Shown piece after piece: positions 1-27,753 of a stretch of 64,000 nucleotides of DNA. Under the pieces are notes generated by a model that was not told the DNA's origin, did not search any database, and saw only the letters and a program-made list of their open reading frames with translations. Numbering within the stretch: position 1 is the first letter of the stretch; the number at the start of each line of letters is the position of its first letter. Source of the stretch: Morella rubra (lineage: Eukaryota > Streptophyta > Magnoliopsida > Fagales > Myricaceae); assembly GCA_003952965.2 (NCBI GenBank), contig CM025853.1:4439386-4503385 (forward strand), in the 5' to 3' direction. Both the position numbers and the translations under genes were made by a program.

Positions 1-130
1 TCTTTTAGGATTGGTGAAAAATGTGTAAAAAGTTGTTGGAATTTGTAAAAAGTTATTGGGATTGGTGAAAAGTTATTGAAATTGATAAAAAAAAATGAGT
101 GTGATAAGTGTTTGAAAACGTTTTGAAACA
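1..130. repeat. Remnant of a short MITE-like AT-rich repeat
   Basis: The first 130 bases repeat phrases such as 'attggtgaaaa' and 'gtaaaaagttattgg'. Similar wording occurs in the MITE-like sequences near 10778-11172 (reverse complement), 28500-28740 and 52920-53080. Only one end lies in the window and no terminal repeat can be seen, so this is a weak call resting on shared wording. Confidence 0.3.
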
Positions 131-951
131 TTATTCAAGTATAGCCAAATGGCTTGCCAGGTTAGGTTTCTCCTCGTCATAAAATAAAATAAAAAATTTA
201 TATATAAGATTTTATTCTGTGAAGCAATTTTTCTGTCAAAATCTTGTCTTTGTTTTGAATTTCATATAAAGCTGGTTATATGCATGAATTTTTTTTAAAT
301 CAATAATAAATATTTAAGATGAAGAGATTTATTAAAGTTTTACTTCCTAATTGTTGTCATTTATATAAAGAGGTTGTAAGTCGTTAAGGTTTATTATTAT
401 TTTTCTATAAAAAGTTGAAAGCTAGTTAATGGGAGCATGATTCATGGTATTATTAGGAGTAGAGAGTTAGAAGTATAAATTATTAGAATTATATGGTTAC
501 CAAAAGAAAGCAATTAAGACTAGGTAGCCAGAAGGAGAAAATTAGACTCTTTAATAGGATCACGTTTTCTGTATTTTTTTTTTTTTTCTAATTTTGAGGC
601 CCTTATTATTTTATTTTTCTGAAAGCTTAAAATTGCTGGAACGTGGTACTCTCTTTATTTTATATTTCAGAAAAGAAAAAGAAAAATTATATTCGGAAAA
701 AAAAAAGGAAAAAGAAAAAAGAGGAGGATAAAGAAAAGGAAAAGGAAACGACAGAGGACTATTAGAAATGAAAACAAAAAAAAAAAAGAGTGGAAGAAGA
801 GTTGACTACGCAACACACTGTGGGTAGAATACAACTAGGGTTTCTTACTTTACCACCTTTCCTCTGCTTTTCTACTGGTATTCTATCTAACTGGCATTAA
901 CATCACAGTCTCTCTTCCCCTGTCTTTACTCTCTCTCTCTCGTTCTCTCCG

Positions 952-990
<39 letters not shown>

Positions 991-1169
991 TGACCTTTTC
1001 ATATCCACAGACGAAAATGCAGCTTCTCTAACGCACTCTCTACTCCCAGAGACTAACCAATGCCTAGAAATAAAACCATAGCTTGAGAACCCAAAGGACT
1101 CATTTCCTTCTTGTGCTGCCTTTTAGTAATCTGGGTTTTCTTTTGGAGAAAACCCACCAAAATACCAGA
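131..1169 (+). promoter_or_regulatory. Upstream region and 5' leader of the receptor kinase gene
   Basis: There is no coding sequence here. The stretch is AT-rich with poly-T and poly-A tracts. A TTGAC W-box core lies at 802-806, a motif bound by WRKY factors and common upstream of immune receptor kinases. From about 840 the sequence becomes pyrimidine-rich and contains a CT repeat, which looks like a plant 5' leader. The exact transcription start cannot be placed. Confidence 0.4.
929..990. repeat. CT dinucleotide microsatellite in the 5' leader
   Basis: An interrupted (CT)n tract lies about 180-240 bases before the receptor kinase start codon. CT/GA tracts are common in plant leaders and core promoters. 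The tract is likely to vary in length between individuals. Confidence 0.8.
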
Positions 1170-3815
1170 ATGCAGCCTCAAACGCTTACCATTTTGCTTT
1201 TCACATTTCTCTTTGTGCTACCCTTGGCAAGACCAGATCTGGGTTCGGACCGATCTGCACTCTTGGCCCTCCGGTCAGCTGTCGGTGGCCGGACACTTTT
1301 CTGGAACGCCACGGAAGCCAGTCCATGCTCTTGGGTTGGAGTGAACTGCGAGGGCAACCGCGTCACCGTGCTCCGCCTCCCCGCAATGGCCCTCTCAGGC
1401 CAACTACCCACCGGCGTTTTCGGCAACCTGACCCGTGTGCGCACTATCAGTCTGCGCTTCAACGCTCTCACTGGTCAACTCCCTACTGATCTCGCTTCCT
1501 GTGTGAACCTTCGAAACCTCTACTTGCAAGGTAACTTCTTTTCTGGTGAAATCCCCAACTTCCTGTTCACTCTTCGTGACCTCGTTCGGCTCAACCTTGC
1601 TTCCAACAAATTTTCTGGTGGCATCTCTCTCGGTTTCAACAATCTGACCAGGTTGAGGACGTTGTTCCTCGAAAACAACCAACTGACTGGGACGTTTCCT
1701 CCCCAGTTCGATGTCCCAAAGCTCGAGCAGTTCAATGTGTCCAACAATTTGCTCAATGGGTCAGTCCCAGTGAAGCTCCAGTCTTTTACGAAGGATTCGT
1801 TTCTGGGGAATTCACTCTGCGGGCGTCCCTTTGAATCTTGTTTCGGAAATGTTACTATTCCCGAAGAGAACGGGAACGGCGGAAAGAACTTGTCTGGCGG
1901 TGCAATTGCCGGTATTGTGATTGGATCTGTATTGGCTTTTCTGTTAATCCTCGTAATCCTCATAGTGTTGTGCCGGAAGAAGAATAGCAACAAGAAGACG
2001 AGTGCGGTCGACATTGCGACGGTGAAGCACCCGGAGGTGGAGATTCCGGGCGAGAAAACTGGGGAGATCGAGAACGGGGGGTACGGGAATGGGTATTCGG
2101 TGGCCGCAGCCGCGGCCGCGGCAATGGCTGGAAATGGGAAGGTAGAAGCGAACGGTGCTGGTGGAGTGGCTAAGAAATTGGTGTTTTTCGGGAATGCTGC
2201 GAGGGTGTTTGATTTGGAGGATTTGTTGAGGGCCTCGGCGGAGGTTTTGGGGAAGGGGACGTTCGGTACTGCGTACAAGGCAGTTTTGGAGATGGGGACG
2301 GTGGTGGCGGTGAAAAGGTTGAAGGATGTGACAATTTCGGAGAGGGAGTTCAAGGAGAAGATTGAGGCGGTGGGAGCAATGGATCACGAGAATCTGGTCC
2401 CTCTGAGAGCTTATTATTATAGCAGGGACGAGAAGCTGCTTGTGCATGATTACATGACCATGGGAAGCTTGTCTGCGCTCTTGCATGGTGAGCTTTTCGT
2501 GTGTTGCTGTGCTTTTCGGGCTTACGGTTTGGTGATTTTATTATGATTTCTGTTTGTGCATAATTTTAGGAGATGATACCTTTGGTCTCAATTTTATTTA
2601 ACCTTTTGTTTTTTTACTTTTTTTTCAATGGGTTATTGTTATAAATAATCTCCTTTCCACTCAAGAAAGAAACGGGAATTACAATCTAGTATGCTTTTGT
2701 TTGCTTTGAATTGTCTCGAGGCTTTTGTAGGCTGTTTTTCCATCTCCAAGAGGGCTATTAGGCCATTGGCTAGATTCCCCCCTCTCCCCTTCTCCCCCTA
2801 TTGGTCGTGCTGTTGTGCTTGCTTCACTTTGACTTCCATGAAGCCGTTAGTTGATAATTTAAATTATGATGGAGATATATTCATGCGGTTTGCGTTCATC
2901 CCACTATTGTCACGTTTACTTAGACTTTCGCATCCAAGGAGTGATGCATTATTTGGGTCATTATTGTTTGAGTTTCACATATTCATGTTCAGGAATTCAG
3001 ATTTGAGTTATGCATCATAGAGAATAGCATTTGTAGGAGAACTCCTCTTGGAACTTTTCCTGCAACTCATTGTAAAAGTGTTTAATACCTGAACCTCCTA
3101 AAACAATCCAAGACCTAATGAGAAATACTTCAATGACTTGTCATTTTTATTTTTACTACCTTACTGTCTCTTATTCTCTACTATAGGAAACAAAGGAGCT
3201 GGAAGAACTCCATTGAATTGGGAAATCAGGTCAGCCATTGCTCTTGGAGCTGCTCGTGGAGTTGAATATTTGCACTCTCAAGGCCCCAATGTTTCTCATG
3301 GAAACATCAAATCATCCAACATCCTGCTTACCAAATCCTACGATGCCCGAGTTTCTGATTTTGGCTTAGCACACCTTGTCGGGCCCTCCTCCACTCCCAA
3401 CCGTGTTGCTGGCTATCGAGCCCCTGAGGTCACTGACCCTCGGAAAGTATCCCAGAAGGCAGATGTCTACAGCTTTGGTGTATTGCTCCTGGAACTGCTA
3501 ACTGGGAAGGCCCCCACTCACGCGCTTTTGAATGAGGAAGGGGTTGACCTACCCAGATGGGTGCAGTCCATAGTTAGAGAGGAGTGGACATCTGAGGTTT
3601 TTGATCTTGAGCTCCTAAGGTACCAGAATGTTGAGGAGGAGATGGTTCAGCTCTTGCAGCTTGCAGTAGATTGTGCTGCTCCATATCCCGACAAGCGCCC
3701 TTCAATGGCTGAGGTGGTAATGCGCATTGAAGAGCTGCGTCGTTCTAGCTTGCGTGAAGATCATGACCCACAACCTGATCTCATCAATGATACAGAAGAT
3801 ATATCTTCTCGGTGA
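1170..3815 (+). CDS. RLK902: LRR receptor-like kinase, RLK902/RKL1 type (atypical kinase)
   Basis: There are two exons, 1170-2487 and 3187-3815, joined by a GT-AG intron of 699 bases; the protein has 648 residues, the usual size of this LRR-III subfamily. The ATG at 1170 was chosen because a typical signal peptide (residues 1-22, [12 protein letters not shown] core) follows it directly. Next come an LRR N-terminal cap ([10 protein letters not shown]), about five leucine-rich repeats, a transmembrane helix near residues 242-267 and a juxtamembrane region with an alanine run. The cytoplasmic kinase domain has a glycine loop ([11 protein letters not shown]), the VAVK lysine and DFG, but the catalytic-loop HRD is HGN ([10 protein letters not shown]). 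Family members are plasma-membrane receptors; Arabidopsis RLK902 acts in immunity, and many HGN/HGD members are annotated as probably inactive. Arabidopsis At3g17840 and At1g48480 are the likely counterparts. The assignment to family is firm; the choice between the RLK902 and RKL1 paralogues rests on synteny. Confidence 0.93.
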
Positions 3816-4105
3816 GCACTTTCAATGCATGCCATCATCCTTCGTGATGGATTGTACAAGGAACTTAGGTTTATTATGCGCAAATCCTGCGTGTTAATTC
3901 TGGTGTTTTGATTGTATGTTGAATCTGGGTCTCATCTTCTTTCCTTAGGGAAGCCAACTGTCAATTTTTTAATTCCCTTTTTATTTCTTTTTTCTCCTCT
4001 GGCACTCCCCCATTGTACTAGTTCTTTTTCTCATTTCTCATTAATACTTTGGGGTGGATATCTTTTCCATTACTTATTGTTGGATGATGGTGGTTGTAAT
4101 TATTA

Positions 4106-4144
4106 CATTTGCTTTTGCTTTTGCTTTCGCTTTTGCTTTTGTTG
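4106..4144. repeat. TTTTGC hexanucleotide repeat
   Basis: About six imperfect copies of a TTTTGC unit lie some 300 bases after the receptor kinase stop codon, probably within or just past its 3' untranslated region. One copy reads TTTCGC. It is a candidate polymorphic microsatellite. Confidence 0.7.
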
Positions 4145-6344
4145 CAACTTTTAGGCCATCGAAGTTGAGATGTTATAGTTTCTTTTGTTTGTTGGTTGTG
4201 ATGTCTCTTCAGGTGATTCAATCTCCCAAGCCACTTTCTTTGGTGGCAAAAGCTTGCATTCAGATCCAATCCTACCTTGGTAAAGATGTATTAAACCTAC
4301 CCAAACCCACTTAATCGGTTTTAAATTCTCCTAAAAAGTCAGTCACACTCACAAGGTGGCTGGTAACAGTAGGGGCTTCTTTCTTTAACTCCTGACAGCT
4401 ATATGTGTCATTGTTTGTTGGACAGAATTTCTTATGGATTGGTGGCCAGATTCTATATCCAGAGAATGAGCATTTGATCTTCTCTTGTTCATTCTAATTG
4501 GTAATCAGAACAACTCTATAGCTAAGCAACTATTCAGAAATTATCAAAGGTCAATGAGAGAATCCTTGTCGCAGCAACATGGTCTGCAGATTGAAATTTC
4601 AAAATATCATACAGTGGTGGATAAAATGATGCTGTCCTGGAAAAGGCCAAAAGTCTGTGGATGCCTTTGAAAAGATGACAATCATGAGAGGTTTTATGGT
4701 GGACCAAGCTATTGCCATGTAAATGGAGGCTCAGCTGTAAAAAGTCGGCAAGCAGTATATGTGGTCCTACTTGTGGGCTTCTGGCTAATTTTTGTTTGGC
4801 ATCCAAAGCCCCAGAAATTCAAGAGATGTCTTTTAAGGTCCTAGTTTTTTTCCTTTTTCCTTTTTCCTCAAGATGGGTTTCAAAAGAAAAGAGCAAGAAA
4901 ACAAAAAACTGTAGGGAAAGAAGCAAAGATATACCTTCGATTTTTCCAACATGGGTTGCGTTTGTCTCCTTGCTATTGGTGTCATACTGTCGTTTGCTTT
5001 GCTGAAGAATCAAAACGGCTCTGCAGTAGGATGAGAACAAAACCCTTCACCAAATAAATACAAAAATTAGAAACTCCCAGTCCCATATCCCAAACGGAGG
5101 ACAAACAGCAATAACCAATCTTGCCCGAGGCCAGATTGTCCAACAATTGTTTGTCGCTGAAGTAAGACCGATAGAAATATGAATATCGTGGAGTGTCAAA
5201 CTGTGCCATGTGAGGAGATTAGTCAAGGCATTTATTCTGTGGACCTACTTGCAAATAAGATATTAGGCATGATATAGCTCCTGTTGGCAACGTCAGTGGA
5301 CCATTAAAAAAATGCATTTTTTCAATTTAATTATTTAGTTGGAAGCATCTAAGATTAGGTATACCAAACCTTCTTGTAATATGGATTCATAAACCTCCAT
5401 TATCTTGTCGGTTCATATTTTAGAAGGCTGCCCAATGTCAAGGTTTTAGTATGAGAAAATTATAATGTTACTGACACACTTCACCACAAACTATCGAGGA
5501 GTTTACCCTTTACATTCTATGTTAATATCCGTCATTAAAATTAATTAGAAATGTGTCACATATCACAATTCTAATGGTCCAAAAAGTAAACTCAGGAGGT
5601 GCAATGTATTGGGTTTAATAGTTGGAGGTGCAAATGATGAAAATTGCAAAAATTAGTGTACGCAAATTGTGTTTTCTACTTTTAGTAATTTTTTTTAGAA
5701 GCTGCAAAGCACTTTTTGGTATCAGCAGTTACCCAAAAGAAAAAGGTAAAAAATAAAAATCGCTTAATCCTCTTGCATTAGATTTGGAGCAGTAGAAAGA
5801 TCCATTCTTCCTCTTTTTTTTCACCTTTCGTTTGATACAATTTTTCTTAAATTATCACTTGTTTACCATACCCCCTTTGCAAGCCACAAATTTAGGGAAT
5901 TTGCAATCCAAGTTTCAAAGTACTCTTCATTACATCTTTTTCTGTTTTCAAAGTTTGTGCCACTTTAGGGTGACTAGACTTTTTTTTTTTTTTTTCTATT
6001 TCAATTTTTCGAAATGATTTTCTTTTTAGAATTTGATAAGTTCCCTTGCTTTGAACTTATTTTCATCGTAAAATTACTTGGCTTTGTTGTTATTGTTGGT
6101 TAAGATCGCAGGATGTATAAACTGTCCTTTTTGTTTCGTCTATCAAAATCGTGACTGAGGAAAAACAAGGATATTGGTCACTTTATGGACTTGTTATGCT
6201 TTGGACGTCTTTCCATGAGATTTGAGGCCTATTCAACCGGTTCCGGTCACTACCCCACGGCTATAGCAGTGGAACTGCTAACCGCTATAGGTTCCACTGC
6301 TAAACAAGATTTTTTGAATTGAATTTATATATTTTTTTATGCTG

Positions 6345-7262
6345 TTTTTTTTTCTCAGAAAACATTTTATTAATGCAAAGATAGTACAAATATAGAGAAA
6401 AGTTAGAACCATACAAGGATAAACTTACATATGACCTAATTGAAACCACTTGTAAAATAAAACTAGCAGAAAAATCACTAAATACTCCATGCTAAATAAA
6501 GAGAGCGGTCGATAACAGTAGATAAAAATACCAAGACCTAAACGGGATAGTAATAAAAGCGTCGACAACCTGAACACGACAAGACCCACCGAAAGGCCGG
6601 AAGAGATCCACAAGGGACCAGAGAGGCCCATCAAAGATCCAGAACAACATAAAAAGAAACATAAGGCCAACAAGACCGAAATAGAAAAAAACAAAACCTA
6701 AGACTAAAAGCTTAGCTAGAGTTAGAGAGCCACCAAAAAAAGGAGCTAAGAAGGCCAAAAACGCCGATGGCGCGTGGGGTCCATGGGCAGCTGGAATGCA
6801 AAGTTCTTGGTGGCATTGGGCTCGCCATGGGCTGCCATAACCACCCAAGAGTGCCTTACCTCCAAATCCCGCCGAAATCAACCTAGAAGTGAGGAACAAG
6901 ATTGGGTGTGTGGGCCGACCAAATAGAATTGGTTTGGTACGGCTAAGCTGACCTAGAGGAGGAGATGGGCTAGACCCTTGATGACCCATAAGAGTCCGAG
7001 ATCTAGCCGCTAAGATTCCGAGCAAAGAACCAAGAAAGCAAGGAGAGAAATGAAGAAAATGACAATAATCAGAGAGGGGGTGGGTGGCAACAGAAGCTGG
7101 CACTTCTCCCGCCACCGGAAAGAGAGTTTTTTGAAGTTGTTTAAGTGGATTTGAAATTCCCTCCCCCAATTTGCTTCCCTCCTCTCACACCCTCTCTCTC
7201 TACCCGAGCTCCCCTCCCTCTTCCTCCCTCCCCCCCTCTCTCTCTCTCTAGAAATTGTACCA
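6345..7262. repeat. Dispersed repeat, copy A
   Basis: This stretch shares ordered blocks with 26640-27760. Both have an 'aaagttagaacc' block, then a block with 'gatccacaagggaccagag' here and 'gatccacaagggatcaaag' there, then 'aggcccatcaaag', then 'gccaacaag'. It ends in a CT-rich tract near 7170-7250. The reverse strand is open for 225 codons (6492-7169), but the reading is Leu/Phe-rich low-complexity sequence and I do not accept it as a gene. The shared blocks show a repeat family; its class (LINE tail, LTR or other retroelement) is not visible. Confidence 0.55.
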
Positions 7263-8146
7263 AATCTCAATTAGTCGGATGAAATGATCGGCAGGTAATT
7301 TTAAACACCAGGCAACTCTCCTTTTTTTGTAACAAATCAAGAAAATAGTCCCCCTCACAACATTGAATTACTCTAATTGATGAATTTCCACCCAACTAGT
7401 ACTCTACAAAAAGAGTAATTTCATAGACTTGTTTCTCTATAGCTCTTCAAACTTGTAGCCCATTTGAACTTTCAAGAACGTGTTATGTCATTCGTAAAAC
7501 CAACTGGAGCTAAACCTTTCTCTTAAAGATTATTAGTATCTTGCCTCTCAATCATTCTCCCACAAAAACAAAAGCGATTGAAATCCATTGGTTTTTACGG
7601 CTTCTTTTGCTCTATCATTAACTTCTTTCGTCGTTTTAAAACAATTGAAATTAACTAGTGTTGAATCCCCGTCGAAAATATGAAGTTCAAGAGAGACATT
7701 CGTCACTCGACGATTTGCAATTGTTTTTGGCAAACCTTGAACACGTACTGTACATATGGGACTGTTCTCATTGCTATGGAGAAGACAGTTCAACGTACAA
7801 CAAAGACGAGACTATAAAAACACTGGGGAATATACATTAGGGGTAAATCAAACAAAACATCTCAACGCAAACACTGAAACCCCACAGAGTAGACCTGTTT
7901 ACTCGATAGCGGCATCCCGACCAGTTCCAGTCTCTCTTTTAAGTCCTGTTCCACTTCTGCAAATGGGAAACATCAGTCCAATTCCTGAACAGCATACTAT
8001 ATTCGAAAGGTGCGAGAAAAGTCTGAAAAGTTTTGAGATCATACATGTACAGGGTATATAATATCGCTGGGTAAGCCCCACGAACATGCCAAAATCAACC
8101 TAATGCAAGACCCCATCTGGCTTTTGATCCACAGACAAGTCATGCA

Positions 8147-22938
<14,792 letters not shown>

Positions 22939-24918
22939 TTTTCAGTTATACAGTCTGGGCGATCGACCGGTGCTGTGGTTCTATAGTGTCGCAGCCCTAA
23001 CATAGGTGCAGGACGGCCAAGACTGACATTGAAAATGAGGGAAAAGGACGAGGAAAGGAAGTGGAATCCAATTCTAGAGAGAGAAAGTGAAGGAATTCAA
23101 TCCCGCGAGAGATGGTGGCTTGTCTTGGTTGGAGGTTTGGACTTGAGTAGATAAACAGGACTCCACGGAGTAACTTTAGGGGAGAGAGAGATATGGTGGT
23201 TCGACGCAACGAGACTAATAGAATATTACTCGAAGAGGAAAACAGTACCTGAAATTTGTTTGGAGACAAAAATGTTGTTTTAATTAATATATAATCCATA
23301 TAAAATTCAGGAATTGACGTCCCACTTAAACATTTATCCAATCTAAACACAAAAATACCCCAAACATACCTAAATCATAATAAATTCGAAAGGGTTATTT
23401 TATTTAAGCCTCAAGGGTCTAACTATCACGTTTTACTTGATTTCAAATACTTCAAAAACTCTCTTAGAATTTTTGGTTATTTTTAGATTGAAAATAAATT
23501 TTTAGTAGATAAAATGCCGATTTTTATTCACAAGATGTCTTTTAGGAATATCTTTATTTGGTAAATTTATGATTTCAAAGGTCAAAACTCTACAACTAAT
23601 TATCGGGTTGAGACAAACTTAAGGCTATATGTATAAAACGAAGTTCAATTATCCACATAGATTATCTTAGAGTCTACTTGAGTGAGAGTCGTGAGAGTAA
23701 TGGTTCTGCTCTAACTCTTTGAAGTTTGTTTTTGGTGTTAAGACCATACAATACAAAACTAGTCAAGTCGGTTTGAACCTAATAGAAGCGCCTCAGGATT
23801 TCTCTCGTTACTAAAAAAACCTATAAGTATACAAAATTGATAGTCATGGGTGAGATGTGACAAAATCATAGTTTATTATACAAAATTTTATAATAAAATA
23901 GGGCAAAGTGTACTGATCTTGGTGTTTGCAAATCAAATTTTTTGGATGGTCTAAGTTAGTGTAAATATGAAGAGAAAAATAATTTAAATGAAGTTTTTAT
24001 ATTTATTATAATGAAAATAGATAATTTTATTAAACTAAAATGACTAAATTTTTTGGACGAACAAAAAAAATATATCTTATAATTTCTGCAAATTCAAAGC
24101 AAGCAGTGATTTTTTAAGAGGCACATGAAGATTGTACCAAAAAGTGCAATACGTTGTAAAGTTTAATGTCTCGGTCTCCAAATATTCAAGTATGTTAACA
24201 AAAAAAAATGAAAAGAAAAAGAACGGAAATGAGAGAGAAATAGAAAGAGAAACATAGGAAGCCATGTATTGGCTCAACGAGATAAGTGGAAGAATAAAAT
24301 TAATTACACAATAGAGGCTTAATAATAAGTGAAAAATATATTTAAATAAATAAATAAAAGCAGTATCAATCAAAACTATTGATTTTAATATGTTTGGATC
24401 TCAAAAGGGGTTCTATATATTAAACTTTTGGAGAGAAAGAGAGAGGTCTAGATTTGATCTTAAGTGCAATTAGGCTTAATTTATTTGTATATTGCTACAG
24501 CAGCAAAGTCATCGTTTGCTTTCTTTACTTTGGACGGCCTCAACAAAGACTTATCTTTTTTCTATTTCCTTTTTCCTTTTATAGCATTTTGTGCTGAACA
24601 AAATGGCATCGAAAATATGATTTTTCAAACACAATTTCGGATTTGGGGAGTTTGCTTTCCGAGGTTGAAAATTATAACTTAGTAAAAGTATTGAAACCGT
24701 GTTTTGACTTCCACTAGGTCTAGGAAATAGTAAGAGTGTGAATCTTTCAAAATGGAAGTCTTTGGTCTCAATCCTCCAAACAACAATATTACTGCGACTT
24801 AAATAATACGTGTGGGAAGCGGATACTGTACATATTCAAGAATTGTCATGACATTTGAAATTCAAATAAGATTAAGTTGGACTAAGATTATTCGAGCTCC
24901 ATATGTTTAAAGATTGCT

Positions 24919-25928
24919 AAGGGTGGGCAAATGTTCCGGTTCAAACCGAAACATCCGTGTCCGGTACCGGTTCCAGTCATTTCCGATACTGAAACCGGAT
25001 CTCATTTTAGGAAAAAATCGGAACCAAAATCGGAAATTCCGGCGGAAATGCCAGAATTTCCGATTCCGGTATATATTATTTAAAAACAATTCTCGGGCTC
25101 AAAACGATGCCGTTTTGAGCCCTGGTTTGAAAAAAAAAAAAAAACAAAGTAGTGACTTGGGTCGTTAAAAGTCACCTAACGAAAGTTGCAAAAGACAAGT
25201 CTCACCCTTATTCGAAAGTTCCAGACTTCTATTCCAGCCCTCTCACCATCTCTCTCTTTACCGTCAGCCGTACCCGTTACCCTCACTGCCGCGCGGCTCC
25301 GCTCTAACTGTGCTCAACTCCTCTCTCCCCTCTCTCTCTCTCGCCGATACATCACTTTGGGGCCATGTGTCCCTTAGATTGATCTTGTACTATAGAAACC
25401 CAGCATCTACTGGAGGATCTTTGGGGCAAATTCCATGGTGGAGGTCAGCAATGGTGTGCTGTGTTTGGGATTCGTGGATGGAGACTCAAAGCCAAGGACT
25501 TCCATTGTGATTGAAGGACATCACTCTAGGTTTTGTTAATTTGATTTTGGGATATGAAAATTTTGATTGACAGATTCTGTGATTGAAACAATTGTAGGGT
25601 TAATTGTTTGTTTAGTTGTTTTTTTAATGGAATTTAGTTGTTTAGTTGTAATTTTAATTTAGGGTTTATTTTGGTAGTATTTATTTTGTTTTGGACGACA
25701 GTGTTTATTTTGTTTTGGCAATGTTTTGGACGGCAGTGTTTATTTTTGGCCCAGGATAGGAACCGAAATTTCCGGATTCCGTTTTCCGAAAATTTCAATT
25801 TCATTTCGGTTTCATTTCGGAATAATCCGAAATGGAACCAGAATGAAAATTATAGTTCCAGTGAGTATCGTAATCGAAACCGAAATAAACAATTCCAGTT
25901 CCATCTGTTTCGGTGTCTACTCTTGAAT
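24919..25928. mobile_element. Non-autonomous hAT-like DNA transposon
   Basis: The left end reads aagggtgggca and the right end, on the other strand, aagagtagaca. Subterminal regions on both sides are packed with inverted CCGGTTC/CGGAA words (24935-25075 and 25755-25915). A GGGTGGGCA end and such subterminal motifs are typical of plant hAT elements. ATTGCTA occurs just outside both ends (24913-24919 and 25929-25935), a probable target duplication slightly offset from the right terminus. The interior includes an AAAACG..CGTTTT palindrome near 25104, and there is no transposase. Confidence 0.55.
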
Positions 25929-26678
25929 ATTGCTATGACTTTAAGCTTCAAGTACGATCAAATTAGACTAAATTGGAGTACACAAAAAGTGGTGTGAATT
26001 GTCTCTTGTTATTTTATAAAAAAAATTATTGTATTTGACTTGTCAATATTTAGGATTAAAATTATTTGACTTTGCAACATTTAAAACTTACTATAGAATT
26101 GAATATTGATCACATCCGATGTGACTGATTAAATTGATCTTAAAGGTATGATTTGGATTTGATTTTCCGGCAGCCATGCAAAAATAAGGAGTCCGCTAAT
26201 TCGCTGAATGCGCTCGTCGAATATCATCATGGGTACCATTTTTTATCTAAAAGGAGAAAACGACCTTCATTTAAAGGATAAAAAATAAAAAAGAATGAAT
26301 AGATAACCAAAAATTTTACATAATTTGTTATAAAATAATTACAATTATATTAACTCTTTAAAAAGTACAAAAAATGAATCACCTCTGCATGTGAATGGCA
26401 TCCTCTCTCTTTTAAGAAAGATCTCTTGACTTGAGGTTATATCCTGGCATCCCTTAGATCTCTAGACCAGAGTCACGAACAGAGAAGCACCTTCCCTTTT
26501 TCTGGGGCTAATGGGGAGGCACTTGCCCTTCCAACTCCACATCCAAAAAGTTCTATCTGACACTCTTTTATGGGCCTTATTCTATTTCCTCAAAAAAAAC
26601 AAAAGCTTAAGAAATGTTTCCCAATTGTTTACTCCCCATTTTTTCCATTTTTTTGTTCTAAATAAAGAAATGCATTTC

Positions 26679-26977
26679 AAAAGTTAGAACCATATAAATC
26701 TATATATAACCTAACTTTAACCAAATTATAATAGAAATTTATAGAATCTCAAAAGTTAGAACCATATAAAGAAAAAATTATATATGACCTAACTTTAACC
26801 AAACTGTAATAGAAACTAAAGGAATCCCAAAAGTCGTATAAAGAAAAAACTATATATTACCTAACTTTAACCAAATTGTAATAGAGACTAGTGGAATCCA
26901 TAAGTTATAACCATATAAAGAAAAAACTATGTATGACCTAACTTTAACCAAACTGTAATAAAAACTAGCGGGATCCC
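26679..26977. repeat. Four tandem copies of a 71-78-bp unit
   Basis: The units begin near 26679, 26751, 26829 and 26900. Each contains a version of 'aaaagttagaaccatataaa' followed by 'gacctaactttaaccaaa' and an 'actag..ggaatcc' end. Copy A at about 6400-6475 holds the same unit once, so the array expanded in copy B. Confidence 0.85.
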
Positions 26978-27229
26978 ATAAAGAGATCGTGAGAAACACT
27001 AACATGACAATTGACAAGATAAAATTTTGTTTTCAAATACCATATAAATATTTCATACTAGGCAGAGAAGAGTGATGGTCGATAATGGTAGTTACGACTA
27101 TCGAGACCTATACGAGCTAGTAATATAGCATTAACAACCTGGTATAGCAAACCCCACCAGGAGGCCAGAAAGATCCACAAGGGATCAAAGAGGCCCATCA
27201 AAGAGGCTAAACAGAGAAAAAAGAAAGGG

Positions 27230-27717
27230 TTAATTATAATTTTTCCCCTTAAACTATCACTCGATTTTCAAATACTCCCACAAACTTTATTTCTCGTTGC
27301 GATTTCATCCCCAACCTGCTGAAATTATTATATCAAATGATTTTCCGTTTCACATGAACAACACGTGACATTCTTTTTACTTGAAAAGACAAATTTATCC
27401 TCGTTTGAGTCGTCTCTAGCTTTCGACAGTGCTTTTAGCAATTCGTAGAGCCCAAAAAATAATATATAGTTAGTTGTTTTTTAATTAAAAAAAATGACTC
27501 ACTTTGCATTAGGTTGGTCAAATTTGTCTATTCAAGTAAGAAGAAGTTCACGTGTCATTCACATTGGACGAAAACCGTTCGATAAAACAATTTCGACAGG
27601 TTGAGTGATGAAATTGCAATGAGAAATATAATTTGCGGGAGTGAGTTGTAACGAGTTAAAGTTTGTGGGAGTATTTGAAAATCAAGTGATAGTTTGAGGA
27701 GAAAAATAGTAATTAAA
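27230..27717. repeat. MITE with long terminal inverted repeats
   Basis: The left arm 'aaactatcactcgattttca' matches, on the opposite strand, 'aaactatcacttgattttca' from the right end. The arms pair over roughly 100 bases including 'aatactcccacaaac' and 'caacctg'. The arms begin TTAATTA and TTTAATTA. There is no coding capacity. It is nested in repeat copy B. Confidence 0.75.
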
Positions 27718-27753
27718 TAAAAAGAAAACAACTAAAGCCAACAAGAAAAAAAA

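Larger units (their letters stand above)
3816..8146. other. Convergent spacer between receptor kinase and IREH1 genes
   Basis: This contains the 3' untranslated regions of two genes pointing at each other, plus spacer. I see no supported gene: open frames here are short and match nothing I recognise. It holds a TTTTGC hexamer repeat near 4106-4144, AT-rich filler, a diffuse stretch near 5440-5640 with wording like other MITEs of the window ('ggaggtgcaaa'), and the dispersed repeat copy at 6345-7262. Confidence 0.6.

Noticed and set aside
1520-2353. 277-codon reverse frame opposite the receptor kinase exon
   Set aside because: A shadow of a GC-biased real exon.
6492-7169. 225-codon reverse-strand open frame
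   Set aside because: It lies wholly inside the dispersed repeat, is Leu/Phe/Gly-rich without a domain, and its homologous stretch in copy B is not open.
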